A DNA stretch of 64,000 nucleotides, from assembly GCF_047300855.1 (NCBI RefSeq), contig NZ_CP170197.1:310001-374000 (forward strand), read 5' to 3'. The notes beneath the pieces were generated by a model that saw only the letters and a program-made list of their open reading frames with translations, was not told the origin of the DNA and ran no database searches. How positions within the stretch are numbered: the first letter of the stretch is position 1; the number at the start of each line of letters is the position of its first letter. This DNA is from Sulfuriferula sp047300855. Its GTDB lineage: Bacteria > Pseudomonadota > Gammaproteobacteria > Burkholderiales > Sulfuriferulaceae. This document shows, in pieces, positions 8,903 through 17,379 of the stretch. A program made the translations under genes and the position numbers.

Positions 8903-9777
8903 AACCACAATTTGCGCTCTATATAATCGTCCTGGTGCTTGCAGGTTGTGCCGGCCAGCCGCTGCGCAGCGTACCGGAAACTCCCGCCAGGCCGGCCGGG
9001 GCAGCCACCAAGCCCGGCCAGCCCATGGCCAGCGAAAATGCAGCGAAATCCGTCAAGCCGGGAGGCTATTATCTGGACGATGGACCAGGCGACAATCCGC
9101 CGCCTGACCTGGATGCGATCCCCGATGCCGTGCCCAAGGCGGAGCCGCTGCGCAAATCCACCAGTAAACCGTACATGGCGCTGGGCCGTGAATATACCCC
9201 TCTGGCCTCCGGCAAGGGTTATAAAGCGGAAGGATTGGCATCCTGGTATGGACGTCGGTTCAATGGCAAACGCACGGCTTCCGGCGAAACCTACAACATG
9301 TATGCGATGACCGCCGCACACCCCACATTGCCGCTGCCCAGTTACGCGCGCGTGACCTCGCTGGCGACGGGAAAATCCGTCGTGGTCCGCATCAATGACC
9401 GCGGCCCGTTCCACAAGGGGCGGATTATCGATCTGTCCTATACGGCGGCCCATAAACTCGGCATTGTGCAGGGCGGCAGCGGCCGCGTAGAGGTGGAGAG
9501 CATCACCCCGGAAGACATCGCGCACGACCATGAAGCGAGCGGCGATTCCGGCACGTATTTGCAACTGGGCAGTTTCACCAGTCGCACCCATGCTGAAAAA
9601 CTGCTCGCGCGTGCCGCCACGCAGCTCGATGTGCGCAGCAAAGAACTGGTCATTCTCAACCACGACGAGCGCTACCGGGTCGCGCTCGGACCTTATACTG
9701 ACCCTGACAGCGTCAACCAGGCCGCGCGCGAAGTGCAGCAGCGCATGAATCTGAAGCCGATTCGCGTCGTCCGCTGA
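8899..9777 (+). CDS. rlpA: Septal ring lytic transglycosylase-like lipoprotein RlpA
   Basis: RlpA is an outer-membrane lipoprotein acting on denuded glycan strands. The 292 residues begin with a lipoprotein signal peptide ending in the lipobox LAGC (Cys about residue 15). A Pro/Ala-rich linker follows, then the double-psi beta-barrel domain (about residues 110-200: GLASWYGRRFNGKRTASGE and the catalytic-site ARVTSLATGKSVVVRINDRGP region), and a C-terminal SPOR domain (about 212-290: YLQLGSFTSRTHAEKLL). The start overlaps the rodA stop, so it belongs to the same operon. Confidence 0.96.
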   Translation: MKPQFALYIIVLVLAGCAGQPLRSVPETPARPAGAATKPGQPMASENAAKSVKPGGYYLDDGPGDNPPPDLDAIPDAVPKAEPLRKSTSKPYMALGREYTPLASGKGYKAEGLASWYGRRFNGKRTASGETYNMYAMTAAHPTLPLPSYARVTSLATGKSVVVRINDRGPFHKGRIIDLSYTAAHKLGIVQGGSGRVEVESITPEDIAHDHEASGDSGTYLQLGSFTSRTHAEKLLARAATQLDVRSKELVILNHDERYRVALGPYTDPDSVNQAAREVQQRMNLKPIRVVR

Positions 9778-9811
9778 ACTAAATTTCTCCTGAATGCTCT
9801 CTGATTACCTG

Positions 9812-10948
9812 ATGAAAAAACTTTTTACCCTCTTCCTGCTGGCTGTTTCCTTCACCGCACTGGCCGCACCGGCCGACCTGCCCATGGCGCCGCCGCCCCA
9901 ACTGGCGGCCAAAGCCTGGTTGTTGCTGGATATGCAAAGCGGACAGTCGCTGGTTGAACACAATGCCGACCGGCGCATCGAACCGGCATCGCTGACCAAG
10001 CTGATGAGCGCCTACCTGACCTTCTCGGCTCTGCGTCAGGGCCGCATCAAGCTGACCGATACCGTGCCGGTATCGGAAAAAGCCTGGCAGGCGGAAGGCT
10101 CGCGCATGTTCATCGAGCCCAACAAGCCGGTCATCGTGGCCGACCTGCTGCGCGGCATGATCGTGCAATCCGGTAACGATGCCACGATTGCACTGGCCGA
10201 GGCTGTCGGCGGCAGCGAGAGCGGATTTGTCTCAATGATGAACAAAGAGGCCCAGCGTCTGGGCATGAGCAATACGCACTTCGTCAATGCCACCGGCCTG
10301 CCGGATCCGCAGCTCTACACCACGGCACGCGATCTGGCGCGTTTGGCAGCCGCCATCGTGCGCGATTTTCCCGACTACTATCCGCTCTACTCGATCAAGG
10401 AATACACCTACAACGGCATCACCCAGGCCAATCGCAACCGCCTGCTGTGGACCGACCCGACCGTGGATGGCATGAAAACCGGCCACACCCAGAATGCCGG
10501 ATATTGCCTGATAGCCTCGTCGCATCGCGGCCCGCGCCGCCTGCTGTCGGTCGTGCTTGGTGCTGACTCTGATTCAGCCCGTGCAATGGAAAGCCAGCGC
10601 CTGCTCAATTACGGCTTCCAGTTTTTCGACAGTGTGAGGCTGTACGCCAAAAACCAGACCGTGGCCAATCTGAAAGTCTGGAAAGGCACATCCAATACCA
10701 TCAAAACCGGCTTCACCCGCGATATTTACCTGAGCCTGCCGCGCGGTCAGGCCAAAGACATCAAGGCCACCATGACCACGCGTCAGCCATTGCTGGCGCC
10801 GCTGGTGGCGGGGCAACAGGTGGGCACCGTCACCCTGACGCTGAATAACAAACCGCTGGCCCAATATCCATTGCTGGCGCTGGAAAGCGTTGGCGTTGCC
10901 AACATGTTCGGGCGTGCCTGGGACAGCCTGCGCCTGCTCTTCAAGTAA
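9812..10948 (+). CDS. dacC: D-alanyl-D-alanine carboxypeptidase (PBP5/6 family)
   Basis: This serine carboxypeptidase removes the terminal D-Ala of pentapeptide stems in the periplasm. The ATG at 9812 gives a clean signal peptide (MKKLFTLFLLAVSFTALAAPA); an ATG 18 bases earlier adds six residues and is less likely. Active-site motifs are SLTK near residue 61, SGN near 119 and KTG near 222 (DGMKTGHTQNAGYCL). The C-terminal PBP5-type beta domain (about 270-370) and an amphipathic tail (MFGRAWDSLRLLFK) that anchors the protein to the membrane are both present. The symbol could equally be dacA. Confidence 0.94.
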   Translation: MKKLFTLFLLAVSFTALAAPADLPMAPPPQLAAKAWLLLDMQSGQSLVEHNADRRIEPASLTKLMSAYLTFSALRQGRIKLTDTVPVSEKAWQAEGSRMFIEPNKPVIVADLLRGMIVQSGNDATIALAEAVGGSESGFVSMMNKEAQRLGMSNTHFVNATGLPDPQLYTTARDLARLAAAIVRDFPDYYPLYSIKEYTYNGITQANRNRLLWTDPTVDGMKTGHTQNAGYCLIASSHRGPRRLLSVVLGADSDSARAMESQRLLNYGFQFFDSVRLYAKNQTVANLKVWKGTSNTIKTGFTRDIYLSLPRGQAKDIKATMTTRQPLLAPLVAGQQVGTVTLTLNNKPLAQYPLLALESVGVANMFGRAWDSLRLLFK

Positions 10949-10960
10949 GGAGGAGGCCGG

Positions 10961-11224
10961 ATGAGTGAAGAATCCCTGATTGAGTATCCCAGCGATTTCC
11001 CCATCAAGATCATGGGTGCGGCACACCCCGAGTTTGCCCAGACCATCCTCGAAGTGGTGCTGCAGCACGCACCGGATTTCGATGCCGCCACGATGGAAAT
11101 GCGCCCCAGCAGCGCCGGTAATTACCTTAGCGTGACCTGCACCGTGCGCGCCACCTCGCGTGAACAACTGGATAACCTGTATCGGGCGCTGACCAGCCAT
11201 GCCATGGTCAAGATGGTGCTGTAA
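10961..11224 (+). CDS. ybeD: YbeD/DUF493 family protein
   Basis: An 87-residue small cytoplasmic protein of the YbeD (DUF493) family, recognised by IEYPSDFPIKIMGA at the N-terminus and the NYLSVTCTVRATSREQLDNLYRAL core. It has a ferredoxin-like/ACT-like fold by family knowledge; its molecular role is unsettled. It sits between dacC and lipB, its standard genomic place, and is preceded by a strong AAGGAGG ribosome-binding site. It ends three bases before the lipB start. Confidence 0.93.
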   Translation: MSEESLIEYPSDFPIKIMGAAHPEFAQTILEVVLQHAPDFDAATMEMRPSSAGNYLSVTCTVRATSREQLDNLYRALTSHAMVKMVL

Positions 11225-11227
11225 GCC

Positions 11228-11836
11228 TTGGCCGACGTGCTGATTCGTCATCTCGGCCAGGTGGACTACCTGCCCACCTGGCAGGCCATGCAGGATTTTA
11301 CCGCCCGGCGCGATGCCGCGACGACGGATGAAATCTGGCTGCTGCAACATCCGCCGGTATATACCCTCGGGCAGGCCGGCAAACCGGAACATCTGCTGCA
11401 GGCTACCGGCATTCCCCTGGTCAAGATCGACCGCGGCGGCCAGATTACCTACCACGGCCCCGGCCAGGTGGTGGCCTATTTGCTGGTGGATTTGAAGCGG
11501 CGCGGGTTGGGGGTACGCGAGCTGGTCAGCCGCATGGAGCAGGCGGTGATCGACCTGCTGGCGGAGCACGGCGTCAGCGCCGGGCGTCAAGCCAATGCCC
11601 CCGGCGTCTATGTAAATGGCGCCAAAATCGCCGCGCTCGGGCTGCGCATCAAGCATGGCTGCAGTTACCACGGCGTGGCACTGAATGTGGACATGGATTT
11701 AAGCCCGTTCAGCCATATCAACCCGTGCGGCTACCCGGGCATGGCGGTAACGCAGACCCGCGACGAAGGCATCGCCTCGACACCCGCCGAGATTGAACTC
11801 GCGCTCAGCGGCGTCATAAATTCCCGGATAGGATGA
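11228..11836 (+). CDS. lipB: Octanoyl-[acyl carrier protein]:protein N-octanoyltransferase
   Basis: LipB transfers octanoate from ACP to lipoyl domains, the first step of lipoate synthesis, before LipA inserts sulfur. The 202 residues contain the RGGQITYHGPGQVVAYLL motif near residue 70, the conserved Lys in GAKIAALGLRI near 134 and the catalytic Cys in NPCGYPGMAVTQ near 169. The start used is TTG at 11228, three bases after the ybeD stop; a GTG at 11237 is an alternative and no ATG is well placed. lipA lies about 1 kb downstream, with two small genes in between. Confidence 0.95.
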   Translation: MADVLIRHLGQVDYLPTWQAMQDFTARRDAATTDEIWLLQHPPVYTLGQAGKPEHLLQATGIPLVKIDRGGQITYHGPGQVVAYLLVDLKRRGLGVRELVSRMEQAVIDLLAEHGVSAGRQANAPGVYVNGAKIAALGLRIKHGCSYHGVALNVDMDLSPFSHINPCGYPGMAVTQTRDEGIASTPAEIELALSGVINSRIG

Positions 11837-11913
11837 TTTTTTTTGTGTTGTAGATGATAATAGTTCTTGTTATTATTATTTCCGTTCAAGGTCAACCACA
11901 CAAGGATTCAATC

Positions 11914-12183
11914 ATGCGCATCGCTCAATACTCGTTCGCCGTGCTGGCCATGGCACTCGCGGGCCAGGCAGTAGCCGGACCGAAATGCACCACCGAACCC
12001 AGGGAAAAATGGCAGAATGCCAGTGCGTTTCAGGCAGAGCTCGCCAAAACATACACCATCAAGAAATTCAAAATCACGTCCGGCAACTGCTACGAGATTT
12101 ACGGCAAGGACAAGCAGGGCAAGAAGGTCGAGATCTACTTCAATCCTGTAGACGGCAAAATCATCAAGGAAGAACGCGAATAA
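11914..12183 (+). CDS. Small secreted PepSY-domain protein
   Basis: An 89-residue protein starting at the ATG at 11914 with a signal peptide (MRIAQYSFAVLAMALAGQAVAG). The mature part resembles a single PepSY unit, ending in the typical EIYGKDKQGKKVEIYFNPVDGKII strand pair. Two cysteines (CTTEP and GNCYEI) may form a disulfide in the periplasm. It lies 27 bp ahead of a cytochrome b561-like gene, and PepSY proteins commonly accompany such membrane cytochromes, so a shared redox role is inferred. Confidence 0.8.
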   Translation: MRIAQYSFAVLAMALAGQAVAGPKCTTEPREKWQNASAFQAELAKTYTIKKFKITSGNCYEIYGKDKQGKKVEIYFNPVDGKIIKEERE

Positions 12184-12210
12184 GGCAGCGCTTTTGCAAC
12201 GGTGACCTTC

Positions 12211-12756
12211 ATGCACGCCAGCGGTAACAACGCACCCGCGCAGCGGATCAAGGCGATCGATTTGCCGGTGCGTCTGTTTCATTGGCTCACCGTGCTGGCG
12301 TTCGTGCTGGCCTATGTATTGGCAGATCACTATCGCGTGGCGCACCAATGGCTGGGATATGCGCTGGGGATATTGCTGGGCTTGCGGCTGGTCTGGGGCA
12401 TGATTGGCAGCTACTACGCACGCTTTACCACCATCGGTGCCAGCATGCTGCATCTGCCGAGTTACCTTGCGCGGTTATGGCGCCGCGAAGAAACCTATTC
12501 CCCGGTTTACAACCCGCTGGGCGCGTCGATGGTCGTATTGATGCTGCTGAATCTCGCGGCCATAGTCCTCAGCGGTCATTTGCTCACCACGGACCGCTAT
12601 TGGGGCGACGATGCCATGTCCGGCCTGCATGAGCTGACAACGCAAATCATGCTGGTGCTGATAGCCCTGCATCTTCTCGGCGTGCTGCATGCCAGCCTTC
12701 GGCAGCGCCAGAATCTGGCCAAAGCCATGATCGACGGCTACAAACGCGCAAGCTGA
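12211..12756 (+). CDS. Cytochrome b561-family membrane protein
   Basis: A four-helix di-haem membrane cytochrome of about 181 residues. Candidate haem ligands are His residues in RLFHWLTVLAFV (helix 1), VAHQWLGYALGILLGLRLVWG (helix 2) and the last helices (SGLHELTTQIMLVLIALHLLGVLHA). It begins at the ATG at 12211 or a GTG nine bases earlier. It resembles the b-type cytochrome at 24845-25570 in layout (VRxFHW, RLVWG/RIVWG, YARFTT/YARFST, YNPLGA/HNPAGA), so the two are probably distant paralogs. A role in quinone-to-periplasm electron transfer is inferred. Confidence 0.85.
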   Translation: MHASGNNAPAQRIKAIDLPVRLFHWLTVLAFVLAYVLADHYRVAHQWLGYALGILLGLRLVWGMIGSYYARFTTIGASMLHLPSYLARLWRREETYSPVYNPLGASMVVLMLLNLAAIVLSGHLLTTDRYWGDDAMSGLHELTTQIMLVLIALHLLGVLHASLRQRQNLAKAMIDGYKRAS

Positions 12757-12807
12757 GGTGCCGGGAGGAGTCGGGTACAATAGCGCCCTGACCTACCGGG
12801 ACACTCC

Positions 12808-13740
12808 ATGGCCGACATCAAACTCCACAAAGGCGAAGCCAAAACCGCGCGCATCCCGATCAAGATCGTGCCGCAGGAACGCCTCAAAATGCCGTCCTGG
12901 ATTCGCGCCAAATCGCCCAACTCTCCTGAGGTGGCCGAGCTCAAAGCCATCTTGCGCGAACAAAAGCTGCACACCGTGTGCGAGGAAGCCTCCTGCCCCA
13001 ACATCGGCGAATGCTTCCGCCACGGCACCGCCACCTTCATGATCCTGGGCGACCTGTGCACGCGGCGCTGCCCATTCTGCGACGTCGGCCACGGCAAACC
13101 GCTGGCGCCCGATGTCGACGAACCCGCGCACCTCGCCCACACCATCGCCGCGATGAAGCTCAAGTACGTCGTCATCACCAGCGTCGACCGCGATGATTTA
13201 CGCGACGGTGGCGCCGGGCATTTTGCCGAGTGCATCCGCGCCGTACGCATGGCCGCGCCGAACACCCGCATCGAAATCCTCACCCCGGATTTTCGCGGGC
13301 GGCTGAATATTGCGCTGAATATTTTAGGCAGCGCCCCGCCCGACGTGATGAACCACAACCTGGAAACCGTGCCGCGCCTGTACAAGGCCGCCCGCCCCGG
13401 TTCCGATTACGCCCATTCCCTGCAACTGCTCAAGGACTTCAAGGCGCAGCACCCCGACATCCCCACCAAATCCGGCATCATGGTCGGCCTCGGCGAAACC
13501 GACGCCGAAGTGCTCGAAGTCATGCGCGACCTGCGCGCCCACGACGTCGACATGCTCACCATCGGCCAGTACCTGCAACCCTCCAGCCACCACATCCCGC
13601 TCACCCGCTACGTCACCCCGGAGCAGTTTGCCGTGTTCGAGGCCGCCGCCGCCGAAATGGGCTTCAAGCACGCGGCCTGCGGGCCGATGGTGCGCAGCAG
13701 CTATCATGCGGATCAGCAGGCGCAGGGGGTGACAACATAA
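12808..13740 (+). CDS. lipA: Lipoyl synthase
   Basis: LipA is a radical-SAM enzyme that inserts two sulfur atoms into protein-bound octanoate. The 310-residue protein carries both cluster motifs: the auxiliary-cluster CEEASCPNIGEC near residue 57 and the radical-SAM CTRRCPFCDV near residue 84. The family C-terminal region (LTIGQYLQPSSHHIPLTRYVTPEQF and the GPMVRSSYHAD end) is complete. It completes the lipoate pathway started by lipB. A very different block, the restriction island, begins about 55 bp after its stop. Confidence 0.98.
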   Translation: MADIKLHKGEAKTARIPIKIVPQERLKMPSWIRAKSPNSPEVAELKAILREQKLHTVCEEASCPNIGECFRHGTATFMILGDLCTRRCPFCDVGHGKPLAPDVDEPAHLAHTIAAMKLKYVVITSVDRDDLRDGGAGHFAECIRAVRMAAPNTRIEILTPDFRGRLNIALNILGSAPPDVMNHNLETVPRLYKAARPGSDYAHSLQLLKDFKAQHPDIPTKSGIMVGLGETDAEVLEVMRDLRAHDVDMLTIGQYLQPSSHHIPLTRYVTPEQFAVFEAAAAEMGFKHAACGPMVRSSYHADQQAQGVTT

Positions 13741-13795
13741 TGCCGGCGCTTGCCGATTGTGCGATGATTGCGGAATAACAATACCCGCCCTACCA

Positions 13796-16700
13796 ATGCC
13801 GCAGCCCGAACAACAAGCCAGGGAAAAAATCGACCAGTTGCTGCATGCGGCAGGCTGGCTTGTCTGCGATGCCGCTGCGGCCAGCATCCATGCCGCGCGT
13901 GGCGTTGCCATCCGCGAATTCCCGCTGCCCGGTTACGGCTTTGCCGACTATCTGTTGTATGTGGACGGCAAGGCGGCAGGCGTCATCGAGGCCAAGAAGG
14001 AAGGCGTCACCCTCACCGGCGTCGAAACCCAGTCCGACAAATACACCAAGGGCCTGCCCGCCGGTCTGCCGCGCTGGCGTAACCCGCTGCCGTTTTCCTA
14101 CCAGTCCACCGGAATCGAAACCCGCTTCACCAACGGCCTCGATCCCACGCCGCGCTCGCGTCCGGTGTTCGCCTTCCATCAGCCCAAACTGCTGGCCGAC
14201 TGGTTGAACTATGCGCCCGCCGCGCAGCCGGGGGAGGGCAGCGCTGGCGATCTTGCCTCAACCTTTCTCGCCCGCCTGCAAGCCATGCCGCCGCTCAAGG
14301 AAGAAGGCCTCTGGCCCGCGCAGATCACGGCGATCCGCAACCTGGAAAACTCCCTGAAGGAAAACCGCCCGCGCGCCCTGATCCAGATGGCCACCGGCTC
14401 GGGCAAGACCTTCACCTCGATTTCCTTCATCTACCGCCTGATCAAGTTCGCAGGGGCGCGGCGCATCCTGTTCCTGGTCGATCGCGGCAACCTCGCCGAC
14501 CAGACCCTCAAGGAATTCCAGCAATACGTCTCGCCCTACAACAACTTCAAGTTCAGCGAGGAATACATCGTCCAGCGCCTGCAGGGCAACCAGATCGACA
14601 CCACCGCCCGCGTCTGCATCTGCACCATTCAGCGTCTGTACTTCATGCTCAAGGGGCGCGAGCTGGCGGATGAGGACGAGGACATGATGGCCACCGGCTT
14701 CGACGGCATCTACAAAAAAGTGCCGCCCATCGAATACAACCCGGCCATCCCCATCGAAACCTTCGACATCATCGTCACCGACGAGGCCCACCGCTCCATC
14801 TACAACCTGTGGGCGCAGGTGCTGGAATACTTCGACGCCTACCTCATCGGCCTCACCGCCACGCCGGGCAAGCAGACCTTCGGCTTCTTCCACCAGAACC
14901 TGGTGATGGAATACAACCACGAAATGGCCGTGGCCGACGGCGTCAACGTCAACTACGACGTCTACCGCATCAAGACCGCCATCACCGAGGCCGGCTCCAG
15001 GGTCGAAGCTGGCTACTACGTGGAAAAGCAGGAACGCGACACCCGCAAAACCCGCTGGGAAGAACTCGACGACGACTTTGCCTACGACCCTAACCAGCTC
15101 GACCGCGACGTCGTCACCCCGGACCAGATCCGCACCATCGTGCGCACCTTCCGCGACAAACTGTTCAGCGAAATCTTCCCCGGCCGCACCGAAGTGCCCA
15201 AGACCCTGATCTTCGCCAAGGACGACAACCACGCCGAAAACATCGTCGAAATCCTGCGCGAGGAATTCGGCAAGGGCAACGAGTTCGCCCAGAAGATCAC
15301 CTACCGCACCACCGGCGCCACGCCCAAGGAACTCATCTCCGCCTTCCGCAACAGCTACCACCCACGCATCGCCGTCACCGTCGACATGATCGCCACCGGC
15401 ACCGACATCAAGCCGGTGGAAATCGTCTTCTTCATGCGTGCCGTCAAATCGCGCGGCTTCTTCGAGCAGATGAAAGGCCGCGGCGTGCGCGTCATCAATC
15501 CCGATGACCTCAGGGCCGTCACGCCAGACGCCACGGCCAAGGACCACTTTGTCATCGTCGACGCCGTCGGCGTATGCGAGCAGGACAAGACCGACGCCCG
15601 CCCCATGGAGAAAAAGCCCAGCGTCAGCTTCGAGCGCCTGCTGCAAGCCGTCGCCTTCGGCAACACCGAAGACGACGTCATCACCAGCATCGCCGGCCGT
15701 TTGGCAAGAATGGAACACCGCATCAGCGCCGAAGACGACGCGAAGATTCGAGTAGCAAGCGGCGGCCTCGGCCTCAAAGATCTGGCCCACCAGTTGGTAG
15801 CTGCACTTTCGCCCGATCCCGTAGAAGCGGCGTCCCGCCGCTTGCCATACTTACCAATGGAAACCGCTGACGATTACGCGGGATACGGCTTCCTCGACCC
15901 CAACGCTCCTATCGAGATGCAGCGCGCCAACCTTCCGCACTGGCGGCAGGATGAGGCCAGCTATTTCGTCACCTTCCGTCTGGCGGATTCGCTACCCAGA
16001 CAACGTCTCATCGCCTGGCGGGAAGCGCGTGCCGACTGGCTGACGCGCAACCCACGCCCCTGGTCAGCCGCACAGGAAACCGACTATACAGAGCGCTTTT
16101 CCGCCCGCATCGAGTCCTGGCTGGACGCCGGTGTGGGAAGCTGCGCTCTGGCAAACCCTCAAGCGCGCGAGCTGATGGAGACGGCATTGTGGCATTTCGA
16201 CGGAGAGCGCTACCGGCTCGGAAAATATGTGGTGGCCGCCAACCATGTCCACGTGATCGTCACGCCACTGCCGGGGCACGAACTCTCCGAAATCCTGCAT
16301 AGCTGGAAAAGCTACACGGCCAAACAGATATTGCAGTTAGCAGCGGCGTCCGGCCGCTTGCCGGAAGGCGCGATCTCAATCTGGCAAAAAGAATCCTACG
16401 ACCGTATCGTACGCACGTCCGAAGAACTGTTTCGCATTGAGCAATATATACAGCGGCATTCCGAATACGAATTGAGCGCGGCGGTCAAGCGGCGAGACGC
16501 CGCTTCCACGGCGATGCAGCAGGCGCGGACACTCGCCGCCAAACCCCTATGTGACCCCACCCTGCGCCAGCTCATCCTCGACATCAAAGCCAAAAACGAA
16601 CTCACCATCGACCACGTCAGCCAGGACCAGGTCATCGAAGCCGGCTTCAGCCAGGCTGCCCTCGACCGCGCCCGTGGCCTCGTGCAATCCTTCGAGCAAT

Positions 16701-17248
16701 TCATCGCCGACCACAAGGACGAAATCACCGCCTTGCAAATCCTCTACGCCAAGCCCTACAAACAGCGCCTCACCTTCGAGGCGGTGAAGGAACTCGCCGA
16801 CGCCATCGAAAAGCCGCCCTACCTGTGGAACGAATCCCAGCTCTGGCAGGCCTACGCCGCGCTGGAAGCGAGCAAGGCCAAAGGCGCCAGCGGCAAACGC
16901 ATCCTCACCGACCTGGTCTCGCTGGTGCGCTTCGCCATCCACCAGGACAACGAACTCGTTCCCTTCCCCGAGCGGGTCAATGCCAACTTCAAAGCATGGG
17001 TGGAAGCGGCGTCCCGCCGCTTGGCTGAAACAAAGCGGCAAGATGCCGCTTCTACGGGCTTTACTACTGAACAGATGAAATGGCTGGAAATGATCCGCGA
17101 CCACATCGCTGCCAACCTTGGCATCGAGCCGGATGATTTCGAATACGCACCTTTCGCCCAGGAGGGCGGGCTGGGCAAGGTGCATCAGCTCTTTGGCGAT
17201 GAACTGAATACGCTTATTGAACAATTGAACGAAAGCCTGGCGGCATAG
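13796..17248 (+). CDS. hsdR: Type I restriction endonuclease R subunit (HsdR) with in-frame RAYT and REP insertions
   Basis: HsdR is the ATP-dependent translocase and nuclease of a type I restriction complex. From the ATG at 13796 (a TTG 13 codons upstream is possible) it has 1150 residues. Seen in order: the PD-(D/E)xK nuclease (D51, E65-A-K67 in VIEAKKEG), Walker A MATGSGKTFTS near 198, TDEAH near 327, LTATPGKQ near 350, the motif VI segment QMKGRGVRV near 560 and an EcoEI-type C-terminal helical domain. Between helicase and C-terminal domain, residues about 676-905 are foreign: a REP-bounded RAYT transposase read in frame. A second insertion (VEAASRRL...KRQDAAST) sits at about 1069-1087. 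Removing both leaves about 900 residues, a normal HsdR size. Whether the fused protein still restricts is unknown. Confidence 0.95.
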   Translation: MPQPEQQAREKIDQLLHAAGWLVCDAAAASIHAARGVAIREFPLPGYGFADYLLYVDGKAAGVIEAKKEGVTLTGVETQSDKYTKGLPAGLPRWRNPLPFSYQSTGIETRFTNGLDPTPRSRPVFAFHQPKLLADWLNYAPAAQPGEGSAGDLASTFLARLQAMPPLKEEGLWPAQITAIRNLENSLKENRPRALIQMATGSGKTFTSISFIYRLIKFAGARRILFLVDRGNLADQTLKEFQQYVSPYNNFKFSEEYIVQRLQGNQIDTTARVCICTIQRLYFMLKGRELADEDEDMMATGFDGIYKKVPPIEYNPAIPIETFDIIVTDEAHRSIYNLWAQVLEYFDAYLIGLTATPGKQTFGFFHQNLVMEYNHEMAVADGVNVNYDVYRIKTAITEAGSRVEAGYYVEKQERDTRKTRWEELDDDFAYDPNQLDRDVVTPDQIRTIVRTFRDKLFSEIFPGRTEVPKTLIFAKDDNHAENIVEILREEFGKGNEFAQKITYRTTGATPKELISAFRNSYHPRIAVTVDMIATGTDIKPVEIVFFMRAVKSRGFFEQMKGRGVRVINPDDLRAVTPDATAKDHFVIVDAVGVCEQDKTDARPMEKKPSVSFERLLQAVAFGNTEDDVITSIAGRLARMEHRISAEDDAKIRVASGGLGLKDLAHQLVAALSPDPVEAASRRLPYLPMETADDYAGYGFLDPNAPIEMQRANLPHWRQDEASYFVTFRLADSLPRQRLIAWREARADWLTRNPRPWSAAQETDYTERFSARIESWLDAGVGSCALANPQARELMETALWHFDGERYRLGKYVVAANHVHVIVTPLPGHELSEILHSWKSYTAKQILQLAAASGRLPEGAISIWQKESYDRIVRTSEELFRIEQYIQRHSEYELSAAVKRRDAASTAMQQARTLAAKPLCDPTLRQLILDIKAKNELTIDHVSQDQVIEAGFSQAALDRARGLVQSFEQFIADHKDEITALQILYAKPYKQRLTFEAVKELADAIEKPPYLWNESQLWQAYAALEASKAKGASGKRILTDLVSLVRFAIHQDNELVPFPERVNANFKAWVEAASRRLAETKRQDAASTGFTTEQMKWLEMIRDHIAANLGIEPDDFEYAPFAQEGGLGKVHQLFGDELNTLIEQLNESLAA
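15821..16509 (+). mobile_element. REP-bounded RAYT (HUH Y1 transposase) element inserted in frame in hsdR
   Basis: This 689-bp element starts with GTAG plus a perfect 8-bp hairpin (AAGCGGCG-TCC-CGCCGCTT, 15825-15843). It ends with the inverted copy (AAGCGGCG-AGA-CGCCGCTT, 16487-16505, then CCAC). Between them is a REP-associated tyrosine transposase of roughly 200 residues: HWRQDEASYFVTFRLADSLP, the HUH motif NHVHVIV (His817 and His819 in HsdR numbering), SWKSYTAKQI and IWQKESYDRIVR with the candidate catalytic Tyr868. Internal ATGs at 15857 and 15917 could serve as its own start, but it has no stop of its own: the frame runs on into HsdR. GTAG-headed hairpins are the known substrates of RAYTs. 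Confidence 0.92.
17000..17055. repeat. Inverted REP pair (BIME) inside the 3' part of hsdR
   Basis: GTGG head, 8-bp stem-loop at 17004-17022 (loop TCC), 10-bp spacer, second stem-loop at 17033-17051 (AAGCGGCA-AGA-TGCCGCTT) and inverted head CTAC. The stems belong to the same family as the REPs bounding the RAYT. It is translated in frame as VEAASRRLAETKRQDAAST between FKAW and GFTTEQMKWL of the HsdR C-terminal domain. In the second stem the G-C pair next to the loop has become A-T, a compensated change. Confidence 0.9.
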
Positions 17249-17269
17249 CGCAACGTGAGCCTGCCAACC

Positions 17270-17286
17270 TGTAAGCACCGCTTACA
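17270..17286. promoter_or_regulatory. Inverted repeat upstream of the toxin-antitoxin pair
   Basis: TGTAAGC-ACC-GCTTACA is a perfect 7-bp inverted repeat, 22 bp after the hsdR stop and about 93 bp before the antitoxin ATG. It may be an operator or a weak hairpin; it has no T-tract. A TATAGT hexamer at 17337-17342 is a plausible -10 for the antitoxin, and two AGTACT/AGTATT motifs follow it, but no good -35 was found. Confidence 0.4.
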
Positions 17287-17379
17287 AGTTCTGCAGCGAG
17301 TCCCTCGGGATAATCTTTGGCTTTACGGATACCGGATATAGTGCTTTAATGAGTACTGTTTTGAGTATTGGAGTTAAAC

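Noticed and set aside
14258..15790. Long open frame (510 codons) antisense to hsdR
   Set aside because: It mirrors the codon structure of hsdR, its protein is low-complexity (Val/Asp/Gly/His-rich) and HsdR motifs on the other strand are unambiguous.
15821..16509. Intein as an explanation of the HsdR insertion
   Set aside because: No splicing-block residues at the junctions; the content is an HUH transposase with REP ends.
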